Notes under the pieces: model-generated
Told to the model about the DNA's origin: nothing
What the model saw: only the letters and a program-made list of their open reading frames with translations
Databases searched by the model: none
In this document: in pieces, positions 15,687-24,658 of the stretch
How positions within the stretch are numbered: position 1 is the first letter of the stretch
Layout of the letters: each line of letters begins with the position of its first letter
Translations under genes and position numbers: made by a program
Assembly (NCBI RefSeq): GCF_003751625.1
Contig: NZ_RJUL01000009.1
Coordinates: 114,079 to 178,078 of the forward strand
Origin: Gallaecimonas pentaromativorans
GTDB lineage: Bacteria; Pseudomonadota; Gammaproteobacteria; Enterobacterales; Gallaecimonadaceae
Length of the DNA: 64,000 nucleotides
Direction: 5' to 3'

Positions 15687-16719
15687 CGTCGCGGTGCGCC
15701 AGGCGGCGCCACAGCCATTCCATGGGCCCCTGGCTGAAATAACGCAGGTAAAGCGGGGTGAGCGCCAGCGCCAGCGCGATATAGCCAAGGGCGATGGCCA
15801 AAAGCGTCAGCCTCGAAAACTGCCCATAAAGGCCAAAACCATAGAAGAAGCCGGTCATCACTAGGCTTTGCAGCAGGTAATGGCTTAGAGCCAGGCGCCC
15901 AGCCCGTTGCAGCAACCGCCAGTGTTCACCGATACGCAGCATCAGCCCCAGATAACCCAGCGCCTGGAAGGGTGAGAACATCAGCAGCCAGCCAAAGCCG
16001 CTGTCCGGAAGCTGCCACAGCAGCAACCAAGACGGCACCAATCCCAGCAGCAGCCAGCCATACCAGTAGCGCTTGAGCACCATAAACCAGGCGGGCCGCT
16101 GGGCAATGGCCGCGCCTGCCAGCATCAGGCCGCTGACCATAGGGAGGATAAACACCGGCCAGGAGGCGATGGTGTAGCCAAAGCTCGACAGCCGATAGAA
16201 GCACTGGCTGAGGTAACTGCCCTGGTTGTAGATGGCAAGCGGCGTGGTGTCCGGCTCGCCGCCCTGGGTGGTGAGCAGCACCAGGGCCACAAATACCAGG
16301 GTGGCGAGAATGATCAGCACGCCTGCTATCAGTAATTGGAAGCGCGGCCTGCCCATCACAAAAGGCAAAACCACCATGGCGGTCAGGGCGTACATCAGCA
16401 AGATATCGCCGTCCCAAATCAAAAAGCCGTGCACGGCGCCAAACAGCGCCAGGTAACGCAGCCGCCGGTATTGATAGCTGTTACCGGCCTTTTGCAGCCA
16501 CACCAGGCCCATGCCAAACAGCAAGGACAGCAGGCTGATAAACTTGCCGTCGGCCAGCAACATGTTGAACCACCACACCACCTGGCTCACCAAGCCTGGC
16601 TCGGCCAGCCGGTGGTAACGAAACTCATCCAGTTGGCCAAAGGACTGGATATTGATAAGCAGGATGCCGAAAATGGCCAGTCCTCTGGCACTGTCTATGG
16701 CGGCGAGTCGGGTTGTCAT
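15673..16719 (-). CDS. DUF418 (YeiB-like) integral membrane protein
   Basis: This 348-residue protein has about eight to ten membrane segments. It begins with the family hallmark RLAAIDSARGLAIFGILLINIQSF and contains LLFGMGLVWLQ and the C-terminal block GRLALSHYLLQSLVMTGFFYGFGLYG, both typical of YeiB/DUF418. The function is unknown and transport is usually assumed. The start at 16719 is chosen because the family motif begins two residues later; the frame is open 60 codons further but without family sequence. It is divergent from smrA, whose start is only 25 nt away. Confidence 0.85.
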   Translation of the reverse strand: MTTRLAAIDSARGLAIFGILLINIQSFGQLDEFRYHRLAEPGLVSQVVWWFNMLLADGKFISLLSLLFGMGLVWLQKAGNSYQYRRLRYLALFGAVHGFLIWDGDILLMYALTAMVVLPFVMGRPRFQLLIAGVLIILATLVFVALVLLTTQGGEPDTTPLAIYNQGSYLSQCFYRLSSFGYTIASWPVFILPMVSGLMLAGAAIAQRPAWFMVLKRYWYGWLLLGLVPSWLLLWQLPDSGFGWLLMFSPFQALGYLGLMLRIGEHWRLLQRAGRLALSHYLLQSLVMTGFFYGFGLYGQFSRLTLLAIALGYIALALALTPLYLRYFSQGPMEWLWRRLAHRDATPG

Positions 16720-16744
16720 GAATTGCCAGCAGTTGGAGGTAAAG

Positions 16745-17320
16745 ATGCACGATGATGACAAGAGTTTGTTTGAAAAGGAAATGCTGGGCGTCAAACCGAT
16801 ATCCCGGGGCGACCACATTGGCCTGGCCCCCAAGGATGCCAACAGCAACAGCAAGGCCCGGCGCGCCGCCGCCGAGGCGGAGTTGGCAGAAGATCTCAAC
16901 TACCTGTCATCGGAAAGTGTCGAGCTGGTGGAGCCTCACGATGTGCTCTCCTACAAGAAAGCCGGGGTCCAAGACGGGGTATTCAAGCAATTGCGGCAGG
17001 GTAAATACGATATCCAGTCGGTGCTCGACCTGCACAAAAAGCGCTTTATCGCCGCCCGCAGTGAGGTCTTCGATTTTATCCGCACCAGCCATCGCATTGG
17101 CCTTCGCACCCTCTTGGTGCTCCACGGCCGCGGCGAGCACGCCCAGCCGGTGCCGGCGCTGCTGAAAAGTTACTGCGCCAAATGGCTAAAAGAAATGCCG
17201 GAAGTGCTGGCCTATCACAGCGCCCAGCGCCATCACGGCTCCACCGGCGCGCTCTATGTGCTGCTTCGAAAAAACGACGAACAAAAGCGCGAGAATTTTG
17301 AGCGCCACGCCAAACGCTAA
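16745..17320 (+). CDS. smrA: Smr-domain protein SmrA (YdaL-like)
   Basis: This 191-residue protein has a C-terminal Smr domain, seen by DLHKKRFIAARSEVFDFI (DLHG-like motif) and VLHGRGEHAQPVPALLK (HGxG motif), with the closing AYHSAQRHHGSTGALYVLL. The N-terminal part carries the LGVKPI segment shared with E. coli SmrA. Smr domains are nicking or RNA endonucleases linked to recombination and translation quality control. ATG 16745 follows a perfect GGAGGTAAAG. A GC-rich hairpin follows the stop. Confidence 0.88.
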   Translation: MHDDDKSLFEKEMLGVKPISRGDHIGLAPKDANSNSKARRAAAEAELAEDLNYLSSESVELVEPHDVLSYKKAGVQDGVFKQLRQGKYDIQSVLDLHKKRFIAARSEVFDFIRTSHRIGLRTLLVLHGRGEHAQPVPALLKSYCAKWLKEMPEVLAYHSAQRHHGSTGALYVLLRKNDEQKRENFERHAKR

Positions 17321-17346
17321 AAAGCCGGCCAAAGGCCGGCTGCTTT
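17320..17346 (+). terminator. Hairpin after smrA
   Basis: AGCCGGCC-AAA-GGCCGGCT, an 8-bp stem starting at the stop codon, followed by GCTTTATTA. The T tract is interrupted, so termination strength is uncertain. Confidence 0.65.
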
Positions 17347-17917
17347 ATTACGCCAGGTACCTTAACGCACCCAGCCTTCAGTTTTCATTATCTTGGCGCC
17401 ACGGTAGTCACTTAATAAATAAACTCAAAACTACACGTAACGAATAGAGGCGGAGTGTTAAATCAACATTTAACATCAACAAAGCATTATTCATCACAAC
17501 AAATTAATCACCCCAGGCACTCATCCAATAGAAACTAAAAGTCTTTAGCCAAACAGAGTGAAGGTGAATAAAAATAAAGTGAAATTAAAATCCTCTCAAT
17601 CTTAATTGTTAGCTTATTCTGCCGCCAACCTTGGCCTTAAACATCATAAAAAAGGCAGAGGATATGACGTTAAGCTAGCAACCCGCAAAGCCCCTAAATG
17701 ACAAGACAGCCAGCCCCGAAGCATGCTTAGACCTGGCCAATAAAAATTAAAAAACACGTACTTTTCACTGCTGTTTTCCAGTTTGTAGACAATCATATTC
17801 TTCCTTACTCCCCAAGCTAAACCTGATGTCACGATAAATATACCCATGTATAGGTCAAAAAACGTTACTGCTTAGGCACCTTATATTTTGCTTCACCTTA
17901 ACTGCGGGACACTCAGC
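17347..17917. promoter_or_regulatory. AT-rich upstream region of cioAB with a 20-bp palindrome
   Basis: There is no supported gene in this 571-bp A+T-rich stretch, which lies between smrA and cioA. TGTTAAAT-CAAC-ATTTAACA at 17456-17475 is a perfect 8-bp inverted repeat with a 4-nt spacer, the right size for a dimeric regulator site. It lies about 440 bp upstream of cioA, so a role in cio control is only possible. I found no clear FNR site (TTGAT-N4-ATCAA). Confidence 0.45.
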
Positions 17918-19345
17918 ATGTTTGACCTAACAGCCTTTTACCTGGCAAGGATACAGTTTGCGTTTACTGTATCTTTCCATATTATTTTCCCTTCCATCAC
18001 CATAGGGTTAGGTCTTTACTTGGTGGTATTGGAAGGCCTTTGGCTTTACTCGAAAAAAGACGTCTGGCGCGAGCTTTACCATTTTTGGTTAAAAATTTTT
18101 GCCGTTAACTTCGGCATGGGTGTGGTGTCTGGGTTGGTCATGGCTTACCAGTTTGGCACCAACTGGAGCGGTTTTACCGCTTTTGCCGGCAGCATCAACG
18201 GGCCCATGCTCACCTACGAGGTGCTCAGCGCCTTCTTCCTGGAAGCGGGCTTCCTTGGGGTGATGTTGTTTGGCTGGAACCGGGTGGGTGCCGGGCTGCA
18301 CTTTTTCTCCACCTGCATGGTGTCCCTTGGCACCTTGATCTCTACCTTCTGGATCTTGGCCTCCAACAGTTTTTTGCAAACCCCAGCCGGGTACAAGGTA
18401 GAGAACAACCAGTTGGTGCCCACCGACTGGCTGCAGGCCATTTTCAACCCGTCTTTCCCTTATCGCATGGCGCACATGACCATGGCGGCGATCATCGCGG
18501 CAGCCTTTATGATTGGCGCCTCCGGGGCTTGGCATTTACTTAAAGGCAACCGCTCGCCAGCCATTAAGAAGATGTTCTCCATGGCCATGGGCATGATCCT
18601 CATCGCCGCGCCGCAGCAAGCCTTTATCGGTGACGCCCACGGCCTGAACACCCTTGAATACCAGCCGGCCAAAATTGCCGCCATTGAAGGTCACTGGCAG
18701 AACAAACCCGGCGAGCCTTCTCCGCTGCTGCTGTTTGGTGTGCCAGACATGAAGGCCGAGAAGACCCGCTATGCACTGGAGATCCCCTACCTTGGCAGCC
18801 TTATCCTTACCCACAGCCTGGACAAGCAAATCCCCGGCTTGAAGAGCTTCCCTCCAGAAGACAGGCCGGACTCCACCATTATTTTCTGGTCGTTTCGGAT
18901 CATGGTGGCGCTGGGTCTGCTGATGGTGGCAACCGGTATCTGGGGCCTGGTACTGCGCCTTAAAGGCAAACTGTACGAGCAAACCCTGTTCCACCGCTTT
19001 GTGCTGGCCATGGGGCCATCGGGTCTGCTGTGCATCATTGCCGGCTGGTTTACCACCGAGATAGGCCGCCAGCCTTGGGTGGTGTATGGTCTGCTGCGCA
19101 CCAAAGACGCGGTGGCGCTGCACAGTACCTTGCATATGTCGGTCACGCTTATCGCCTTTGTGGTGATCTACAGCTTCGTATTCGGCATTGGCGTCAACTA
19201 CCTTATCCGCCTGATCGGCAAAGGCCCGCAAGCCTTGGCCGACCCTGTCGATCCCCACCCTTCACGCACCCCGGCCCGGCCGTTGTCCGCCATTGATGAC
19301 AACCCCGTTAGCCCCGACCCCAAAAACTTGAGGAGTAGCAACTGA
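17918..19345 (+). CDS. cioA: Cyanide-insensitive bd-type quinol oxidase subunit I
   Basis: This 475-residue membrane subunit carries the quinol site and haems. The start FYLARIQFAFTVSFHIIFPSITIG has the conserved His ligand, and GRQPWVVYGLLRT is the bd-family signature. The Q loop is short (about 475 residues overall against about 520 for CydA), as in the CIO branch of Pseudomonas, and the paired CioB has CIO-type features. ATG 17918 is preferred over a start ten codons upstream because it gives the usual N-terminus. cioB starts in its stop codon (TGATG). The oxidase reduces O2 to water without pumping protons and resists cyanide in related systems. Confidence 0.92.
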   Translation: MFDLTAFYLARIQFAFTVSFHIIFPSITIGLGLYLVVLEGLWLYSKKDVWRELYHFWLKIFAVNFGMGVVSGLVMAYQFGTNWSGFTAFAGSINGPMLTYEVLSAFFLEAGFLGVMLFGWNRVGAGLHFFSTCMVSLGTLISTFWILASNSFLQTPAGYKVENNQLVPTDWLQAIFNPSFPYRMAHMTMAAIIAAAFMIGASGAWHLLKGNRSPAIKKMFSMAMGMILIAAPQQAFIGDAHGLNTLEYQPAKIAAIEGHWQNKPGEPSPLLLFGVPDMKAEKTRYALEIPYLGSLILTHSLDKQIPGLKSFPPEDRPDSTIIFWSFRIMVALGLLMVATGIWGLVLRLKGKLYEQTLFHRFVLAMGPSGLLCIIAGWFTTEIGRQPWVVYGLLRTKDAVALHSTLHMSVTLIAFVVIYSFVFGIGVNYLIRLIGKGPQALADPVDPHPSRTPARPLSAIDDNPVSPDPKNLRSSN

Positions 19346-20355
19346 TGGGTATCGACCTGCCTTTGATTTGGTACATCATCATCGTCTTTAGCATCATGAT
19401 GTATGTGGTGCTGGACGGCTTCGACTTAGGGATAGGCCTGCTATTTCCCTTTATGGGCCGCTCCGAAGACCGCGATGTGATGATGAACACCGTTGCCCCG
19501 GTTTGGGACGGCAACGAAACCTGGCTGGTGCTGGGGGGCGCTGGGCTGCTTGGCGCCTTTCCCCTGGCCTACTCGGTGATCCTTGACGCCATGTCCCTGC
19601 CACTGACAGTGATGCTGTTCGGGCTTATCTTTCGCGGTGTGGCCTTTGAATTCCGATTCAAAGCCGACCATGGCCACCGGCCGTTTTGGGATAAGTCCTT
19701 TATTGCCGGTTCGCTGATCGCCACCTTTGCTCAAGGCGTGGTGCTGGGCAGCTTCTTGAACGGTTTTCACGTGGAAGGGCGCACCTGGGTTGGCGGCGCC
19801 ATGGACTGGTTTAACCCCTTTAGCCTCTTTTGCGGCTTAGGGTTGGTGGTGGCTTATGCATTGCTGGGCTGTAGCTGGCTTATCGTTAAAACCTCGGGCC
19901 GGCTGCAACAAAACATGCGCGAACTGTGCCGGCCGCTGCTGATCTTGCTGCTGGTGGTGATTGCCATCGTCAGTATCTGGACGCCGCTGGCGCACCATGC
20001 CATTGCCGAGCGCTGGTTCAGCCTGCCCAACTTCTTCTTCTTCCTGCCGGTGCCGATATTGGTGCTGGTGCTGGCCTGGGGACTTTGGCGTACTGCCTGG
20101 CGCGACAGCGCCCACCACCTGCCTTTTATCCTGACCTTGGCTTTGGTATTTATGGGCTTTAGCGGCCTTGGCATCAGCGTTTGGCCCAACATCATTCCCC
20201 CTGACATCAGTTTCACTCAGGCTGCATCGCCGCCGCAAAGCCAGGGCTTTTTGCTGGTGGGCACCTTGTTCATTATTCCCATCATCTTGATGTACAACTG
20301 CTGGAGCTACTACGTGTTCAGGGGCAAGGTCAGCCCGGAAGATGGGTACCACTGA
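19345..20355 (+). CDS. cioB: Cyanide-insensitive bd-type quinol oxidase subunit II
   Basis: This 336-residue protein has about eight membrane helices. It begins IDLPLIWYIIIVFSIMMYVVLDGFDLGIG, the CydB/CioB start with the conserved DGFD motif, and has NTVAPVWDGNETWLVLGG, the strongest family block. The length fits CioB, shorter than the 378-residue CydB at 23520-24656. Its ATG shares the A of the cioA stop (TGATG), so translation is coupled. A DUF2474 gene follows at once. Confidence 0.93.
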   Translation: MGIDLPLIWYIIIVFSIMMYVVLDGFDLGIGLLFPFMGRSEDRDVMMNTVAPVWDGNETWLVLGGAGLLGAFPLAYSVILDAMSLPLTVMLFGLIFRGVAFEFRFKADHGHRPFWDKSFIAGSLIATFAQGVVLGSFLNGFHVEGRTWVGGAMDWFNPFSLFCGLGLVVAYALLGCSWLIVKTSGRLQQNMRELCRPLLILLLVVIAIVSIWTPLAHHAIAERWFSLPNFFFFLPVPILVLVLAWGLWRTAWRDSAHHLPFILTLALVFMGFSGLGISVWPNIIPPDISFTQAASPPQSQGFLLVGTLFIIPIILMYNCWSYYVFRGKVSPEDGYH

Positions 20356-20356
20356 T

Positions 20357-20524
20357 ATGCAGCGCTTGGATATCCAACCTTTAAGTGAGCAAAAGCCCGA
20401 GCGCGCTGCCCTGCGCTATCGCCTGGGGTGGTTGGTGGCTATCTGGCTTGGCAGTGTGCTGGCCCTTGGCATTGTCGCCATGGGATTCCACCTACTGATG
20501 CACGCCGCTGGCCTTCACAGCTAA
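20357..20524 (+). CDS. DUF2474-like small membrane protein of the cio operon
   Basis: This 55-residue protein has one transmembrane helix (LGWLVAIWLGSVLALGIVAMGFHLLMH) and ends GLHS. DUF2474 proteins are short single-helix proteins encoded after cioB-type genes and are likely accessory subunits analogous to CydX. The ATG at 20357 lies one base after the cioB TGA; an alternative ATG at 20342 inside cioB has no spacing to a ribosome site. The terminator after it closes the operon. Confidence 0.8.
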   Translation: MQRLDIQPLSEQKPERAALRYRLGWLVAIWLGSVLALGIVAMGFHLLMHAAGLHS

Positions 20525-20551
20525 AAAAACCGGCCCTTAGGGCCGGTTTCT
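20523..20551. terminator. Bidirectional terminator between the cio operon and slt
   Basis: AACCGGCCC-TTA-GGGCCGGTT, a 9-bp stem with A7 on the left and TTTCTTA on the right; the minus direction (for slt) has the better T tract. Confidence 0.88.
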
Positions 20552-22419
20552 TAATAGTCACTTTGCCGTTCCTTGTCGGTCAGCATACTGGGGCTGTCCT
20601 GCCCCAGCTGATGCTGGTAGATAACGTTAAAGGCCAGCACGTTTTGCACGTAGTTGCGGGTTTCTTTAAAAGGAATGGCTTCGACAAAGGCATCGAAGGG
20701 CAACTTGTTACCCACCCAACGCTCAACCCGGTGCGGCCCGGCATTGTAGGCCGCCGCCGCCAGGATGCGGTTATCGTCAAACCTGTCCAGCATCTCTCGA
20801 AGATACTGCGTGCCAAGGCGGATGTTGACCTTAGGATCGTAAAGGTCCCCATGGCTCTTATCGCCGAGGTTACGGGCGGTATGGCGGGCCGTGGCCGGCA
20901 TCAGCTGCATCAAACCGCGCGCTCCTACCGGTGACTGGGCTTTAGGGTCCAGGGCACTTTCCTGGCGGCTAAGCGCCATCACCAGGCTTTCAGGCAGTTT
21001 GCGCAGCTTGCCGTAATGCCTGAAGCTCTCCTCAAAGGCCAGCGGAAAGCGCAGCGACACCAAGTCCCAACCATCGCCGCGAATGGCCGCCAAAATAGCG
21101 AGGTTCTCATAGCCCTGGCGATGGGCCCAACCGGCCAAGGCTTGGCGCTGGCCGTTGGTAAGGGGGGTCATCAGGTGATACCACTCGATACGAGCCAGCA
21201 CCCGTTCGTCCATAGCCATCAGCAGCGGGATGCGTTTGAGCGCGCCTTTTTGCTCGAGGCTGTCGGTCATGGGCGGTACCGGCGCCTCGTTGAGATCAAA
21301 AGGTTTACCCAACTGCTCGGCAGCCAGAAAGCCGTAGTAGGAGCGGCTTTTGGCCGCCTCTTCCAACAATGCCTTTTTCTTGGCGTCATCGGATTCTGTG
21401 CGCGCCAGCCAATATTGCCAGCGGTCGTTGGCCACCTCACTTTCGCTAAGCAGCGCTATCCAGTCGCGAATGCCGTTGATGTCCCCTTGACTGAGGGCAT
21501 AGCGAATGCGCCGCTCGGTCATTTCATCGTCGCGGTAATAGCGCACCGCCTCATCTCGCCAAGCAATGGCCTTGGCATCGTCGGTGTCGTACAGCCGATA
21601 AGTTAAGAACCGCGCCAGTTCATGGCGCTGGGGAGCGGTAAATTCCATGTGTTCGCGAGCCATCATCCAAGTGCGCCAGCCGCGCACCGGGTCGCGCCGC
21701 GCTAACCGCTCCACCGCCAGCACCACCAGCCGGCGGCTACGCTCTTGCGCCCCCAATTGCGGGTTGCTGCTGGCCACCTGCTGTGGGTCGCCAAACAGCG
21801 ACACTATGGTTTTGCCATAGTCCTGATAACGGCCGTGCAATTGCCGGGAGAGGTAACCAAGCAAGCTGCCCTGGCCGCTGGCAAAGGCGAGCTCCATGCG
21901 CGACAAAATAAGCTCCTGGCTGAGGTGGCCGGCTTTTCGCCAGGCATCAAACAGGGCGTCGCAGTCCTTGGGCTGGGATTTACCGGTGAGATACAAGGCT
22001 TCTGCCCCTTTCCAAGCCTCGGCTTTGTCGCCGGTTTCGAGCTTGGCCCGGTAGTAGTTGCATTGCCGTTCTGTGTCACTGGGCACCTGGCTGCTCACCG
22101 CCAGCAGGCCTTGCCAGTTTTTGTCGGCCGCGGCCTGATCGATATAGCGCATCACCAGAAAGCGCCCCAGGGGCAAGTCGGGGTAGCGGTCCAGGTAATC
22201 ACGTACCTCTTTGGCTTTGAGGGTGCGGATATGATCTTTTAAGTAGTAATAATCGAGGTAACCGGCCAGGGGATGCTCATCCAAGCCCTGGCGCAGTTTG
22301 AGATAGGCTTTGTCGTCGCTTCGTTGCTGGGCTTTTCTCGCTTCCAGATAGTTGTCGTCAGCCCAGCTCAATGATGACGACGCCACAAGACACAACAGCG
22401 CTACGATACCCAGGCGCAT
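20551..22419 (-). CDS. slt: Soluble lytic murein transglycosylase (Slt70-type)
   Basis: This 622-residue periplasmic enzyme cleaves peptidoglycan to 1,6-anhydromuropeptides. It has a signal peptide (MRLGIVALLCLVASSSLSWA) and a long alpha-helical superhelix (about residues 25-450). The C-terminal lysozyme-like domain has the catalytic Glu in ALSRQESALDPKA, then SPVGARGLMQLMPATARHTA and AAAYNAGPHRVERW. The length is close to E. coli Slt (645). ATG 22419 follows AAGGAAGGACT. Confidence 0.93.
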   Translation of the reverse strand: MRLGIVALLCLVASSSLSWADDNYLEARKAQQRSDDKAYLKLRQGLDEHPLAGYLDYYYLKDHIRTLKAKEVRDYLDRYPDLPLGRFLVMRYIDQAAADKNWQGLLAVSSQVPSDTERQCNYYRAKLETGDKAEAWKGAEALYLTGKSQPKDCDALFDAWRKAGHLSQELILSRMELAFASGQGSLLGYLSRQLHGRYQDYGKTIVSLFGDPQQVASSNPQLGAQERSRRLVVLAVERLARRDPVRGWRTWMMAREHMEFTAPQRHELARFLTYRLYDTDDAKAIAWRDEAVRYYRDDEMTERRIRYALSQGDINGIRDWIALLSESEVANDRWQYWLARTESDDAKKKALLEEAAKSRSYYGFLAAEQLGKPFDLNEAPVPPMTDSLEQKGALKRIPLLMAMDERVLARIEWYHLMTPLTNGQRQALAGWAHRQGYENLAILAAIRGDGWDLVSLRFPLAFEESFRHYGKLRKLPESLVMALSRQESALDPKAQSPVGARGLMQLMPATARHTARNLGDKSHGDLYDPKVNIRLGTQYLREMLDRFDDNRILAAAAYNAGPHRVERWVGNKLPFDAFVEAIPFKETRNYVQNVLAFNVIYQHQLGQDSPSMLTDKERQSDY

Positions 22420-22444
22420 AGTCCTTCCTTACGTGTAAACGGTA

Positions 22445-22951
22445 CTACTCGGCTAACTGCAATTTGTTCAATTTGGGTTGGATAACCCATTGGCAATAGG
22501 GTTGCGAGGGGTGCCGGTTAAAGTAATCGTGATGTTCCGACTCAGCGGCATAAAACGCCTGCAACGCCTTAAGCTCGGTTACCAAGGTTCCAGCATAGTA
22601 TTTTTGCGCCCGCGCCATAGCCGCTTCAGCCGCGGCTTTTTGCCCTTGGTCGCCAAAGAGGATGATGGAGCGGTACTGAGGGCCGATATCATTGCCCTGG
22701 CGGTTGGCCGTGGTGGGGTCGTGAGCCAGGAAGAACACATCTAACAGTTCATCAAGGCCGATACGGTGCGGCTCGAAGTGAATGTCCACCACTTCGGCAT
22801 GGCCGGTGTCGCCCCGGCAGATATCGGTATAGGTAGGATAAGAAGTGTGGCCCCCGGCATAACCGGATCGCACCGCCTCAACGCCGGGCAGTCGCTGAAA
22901 AACCGCCTCCAGACACCAGAAACAGCCTCCGCCCAAAATGATGTGGCTCAT
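22445..22951 (-). CDS. msrA: Peptide methionine (S)-S-oxide reductase MsrA
   Basis: This 168-residue enzyme repairs S-methionine sulfoxide in proteins using thioredoxin. The catalytic GGCFWCLEAVF motif is at residues 7-17. SGYAGGHTSYPTYTDIC with RGDTGHAEVV and the DIGPQYRS block complete the family signature. The start at 22951 is fixed by a strong AGGAGGGAAG site; thirteen extra in-frame codons upstream are not supported. It lies between slt and the cyd operon on the same strand, a setting that fits oxidative stress but implies no known functional link. Confidence 0.96.
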   Translation of the reverse strand: MSHIILGGGCFWCLEAVFQRLPGVEAVRSGYAGGHTSYPTYTDICRGDTGHAEVVDIHFEPHRIGLDELLDVFFLAHDPTTANRQGNDIGPQYRSIILFGDQGQKAAAEAAMARAQKYYAGTLVTELKALQAFYAAESEHHDYFNRHPSQPYCQWVIQPKLNKLQLAE

Positions 22952-23092
22952 CTTCCCTCCTTTGTCGTGAACGCTGCCCCTCCTGGGCAACGGTCATCTT
23001 GCGGCCAAGCCTCTGGCTCCATGGTGGAACGTTCAACACCATTTCGCCAGGGGCAGCGTCAAAAAATTTACGCTCTGGCCACAAGCTTAGAT

Positions 23093-23338
23093 CTAGAAGG
23101 ATAAATACAAAGCCAACAGCCACACCACCCAGGGCAATGGCGGAAAAAACAGGTAACGCTCCCACTGGGCGCGGATCTTCCAGCCAACGGCATGCACCAC
23201 ACAAAGTGCCATACCCACCATCATCAGCGACATGGCGCCATGGGGCGGCGGGTTGCCGGTGACCACCCGGCCCCAGATGAACACCACGCCAGCCAGGGCC
23301 AGCAAGGCGGAGATCCAACGAAATTTACCGGTGCCCAT
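23093..23338 (-). CDS. ybgE: cyd operon protein YbgE
   Basis: This 81-residue protein has two or three membrane helices. The block MALCVVHAVGWKIRAQWERYLFFPPLP matches the GVIHGVGF..W...FCP pattern of YbgE, a small protein of unknown function encoded after cydABX in Enterobacteria and Vibrio. The ATG at 23338 has AAGGAGTGTTA; a GTG two codons upstream is less likely. A hairpin terminator separates it from cydX, so its expression may be lower than that of cydABX. Confidence 0.75.
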   Translation of the reverse strand: MGTGKFRWISALLALAGVVFIWGRVVTGNPPPHGAMSLMMVGMALCVVHAVGWKIRAQWERYLFFPPLPWVVWLLALYLSF

Positions 23339-23355
23339 TAACACTCCTTAGTGCA

Positions 23356-23384
23356 CATAAAAAGACAGGCCCGAAGGCCCGTCT
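23356..23384 (-). terminator. Intrinsic terminator between cydX and ybgE
   Basis: On the minus strand GACGGGCC-TTCG-GGCCTGTC is followed by TTTTTAT. It sits inside the cyd gene string, 16 nt after cydX, and may attenuate ybgE. Confidence 0.75.
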
Positions 23385-23399
23385 CTACCCAGGACAATA

Positions 23400-23510
23400 T
23401 CAGTCCTGCTTTTCTTCTTTATCGAACTCGACAAACTCGAGCCACATGGCATTGATGATACCGAAGGCACAGGCCAGCAGCACCCCCAGGACCCACGCGA
23501 AATACCACAT
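23400..23510 (-). CDS. cydX: Cytochrome bd-I small subunit CydX
   Basis: This 36-residue protein reads MWYFAWVLGVLLACAFGIIN followed by AMWLEFVEFDKEEKQD. The WYFAW start, single helix and N-A-M-W-x-E end are the CydX signature. CydX stabilises the haem b558/b595/d centre of CydAB. AGGAGGATAT precedes the ATG by a few bases, and cydB ends 9 nt upstream. It is shorter than most annotation length limits. Confidence 0.95.
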   Translation of the reverse strand: MWYFAWVLGVLLACAFGIINAMWLEFVEFDKEEKQD

Positions 23511-23519
23511 ATATCCTCC

Positions 23520-24656
23520 TTAGTAGCTGCCAACCGGGTTGTTTTCGATATGCTGTGCATTAACCTTGCCCCACATCTTGTAGTAGCACCAGGTGGTGTA
23601 CAGCAGGATGATGGGTACAAAGATGCAGGCGACGGCGAACATGATGCCCATGGTTTTGTGGCTGGACACCACATCCCACATGGTCAAGCTGCTGGCCGGG
23701 TCGAGGCTGGACGGCATCACGAACGGGAACATGCTGCCACCGGCGGTGAAAATCACCCCGGCACAGGCCAGTGAGCTCAGCACGAAGGCCAAACCCGCGC
23801 GGCCTTTGAGGCCCAGCAGCACGCTCAGCAGGGTGCAAAGGATGCCGAGGATGGGTGCCAGCCACAGGGCAGGTACCGCCTCGTAGTTGGCAAACCAGGC
23901 ACCGCTTTTCACTTCTACGGTTTTATCCAGCACATTAAGGGCGGCGTTAGGGTCGCCCATCTTGGTGATGACGTAGCCGTCGATGCCAAAGTTGAGCCAC
24001 AGGCCCGCCAGGATGAAGCCCACGATGGATACCACACCCGCGATACCAGCGTACTTGCGGGCACGGTCGGCAACAGCGCCTTCGGTGCGCAGGTGCAGGT
24101 AGTTACCACCGTGCAGCATCAGCATGGCCACGCTCACCACACCGCACAGGATGGCGAAGGGGTTGAGCAGTTGGAAGAAGTTACCGGTGTAGGTGGAGTA
24201 CATCAGGCTATCGAGCTTGAAGGGCACCCCTTGCAGCAGGTTGCCAAAGGCCACGCCGAATACCAGGGCCGGGATGGACGAGCCGGCAAAAATGCCCCAG
24301 TCCCAGGCGCTGCGCCAGCGCGGATCTTTGATTTTAGAGCGGTACTCAAAGCCTACCGGGCGGAAGAACAGGGCAAACAGCACCAGCAGCATGGCCCAGT
24401 AAAAGCCAGAGAAGGCCACCGAGTACACCACCGGCCAGGCAGCGAAGATGGCGCCGCCAGCGGTGATAAACCACACCTGGTTGCCGTCCCAGTGCGGGGC
24501 CAGCACGTTCAGGGCAATACGACGCTCGGTGTCGGTTTTGCCGACAAAGGGCATCAGGGCACCGGCTCCCATGTCGAAGCCGTCGGTGATGGCAAAACCA
24601 ATCAGCAGCACGCCGATCAGCACCCACCAGATTACTTTCAAGACTTCATAATCCAT
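23520..24656 (-). CDS. cydB: Cytochrome bd-I ubiquinol oxidase subunit II
   Basis: This 378-residue membrane subunit has about nine helices. It has the start DYEVLKVIWWVLIGVLLIGFAITDGFDMGAG with DGFD, the NVLAPHWDGNQVWFITAGG block, and the extended periplasmic segment between helices typical of long CydB. The length equals E. coli CydB closely. GGAGGCTTAATC precedes the ATG, 2 nt after the cydA stop. With CydA it forms the high-affinity, non-pumping oxidase used at low oxygen. Confidence 0.97.
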   Translation of the reverse strand: MDYEVLKVIWWVLIGVLLIGFAITDGFDMGAGALMPFVGKTDTERRIALNVLAPHWDGNQVWFITAGGAIFAAWPVVYSVAFSGFYWAMLLVLFALFFRPVGFEYRSKIKDPRWRSAWDWGIFAGSSIPALVFGVAFGNLLQGVPFKLDSLMYSTYTGNFFQLLNPFAILCGVVSVAMLMLHGGNYLHLRTEGAVADRARKYAGIAGVVSIVGFILAGLWLNFGIDGYVITKMGDPNAALNVLDKTVEVKSGAWFANYEAVPALWLAPILGILCTLLSVLLGLKGRAGLAFVLSSLACAGVIFTAGGSMFPFVMPSSLDPASSLTMWDVVSSHKTMGIMFAVACIFVPIILLYTTWCYYKMWGKVNAQHIENNPVGSY

Positions 24657-24658
24657 GA

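Noticed and set aside
16720-16899. Longer 408-residue start for the DUF418 protein
   Set aside because: The extra 60 codons have no family sequence and would run through the smrA start region.
17644-17847. 67-codon minus-strand frame in the cio upstream region
   Set aside because: No ribosome site, no recognisable domain, and it lies in A+T-rich noncoding sequence.
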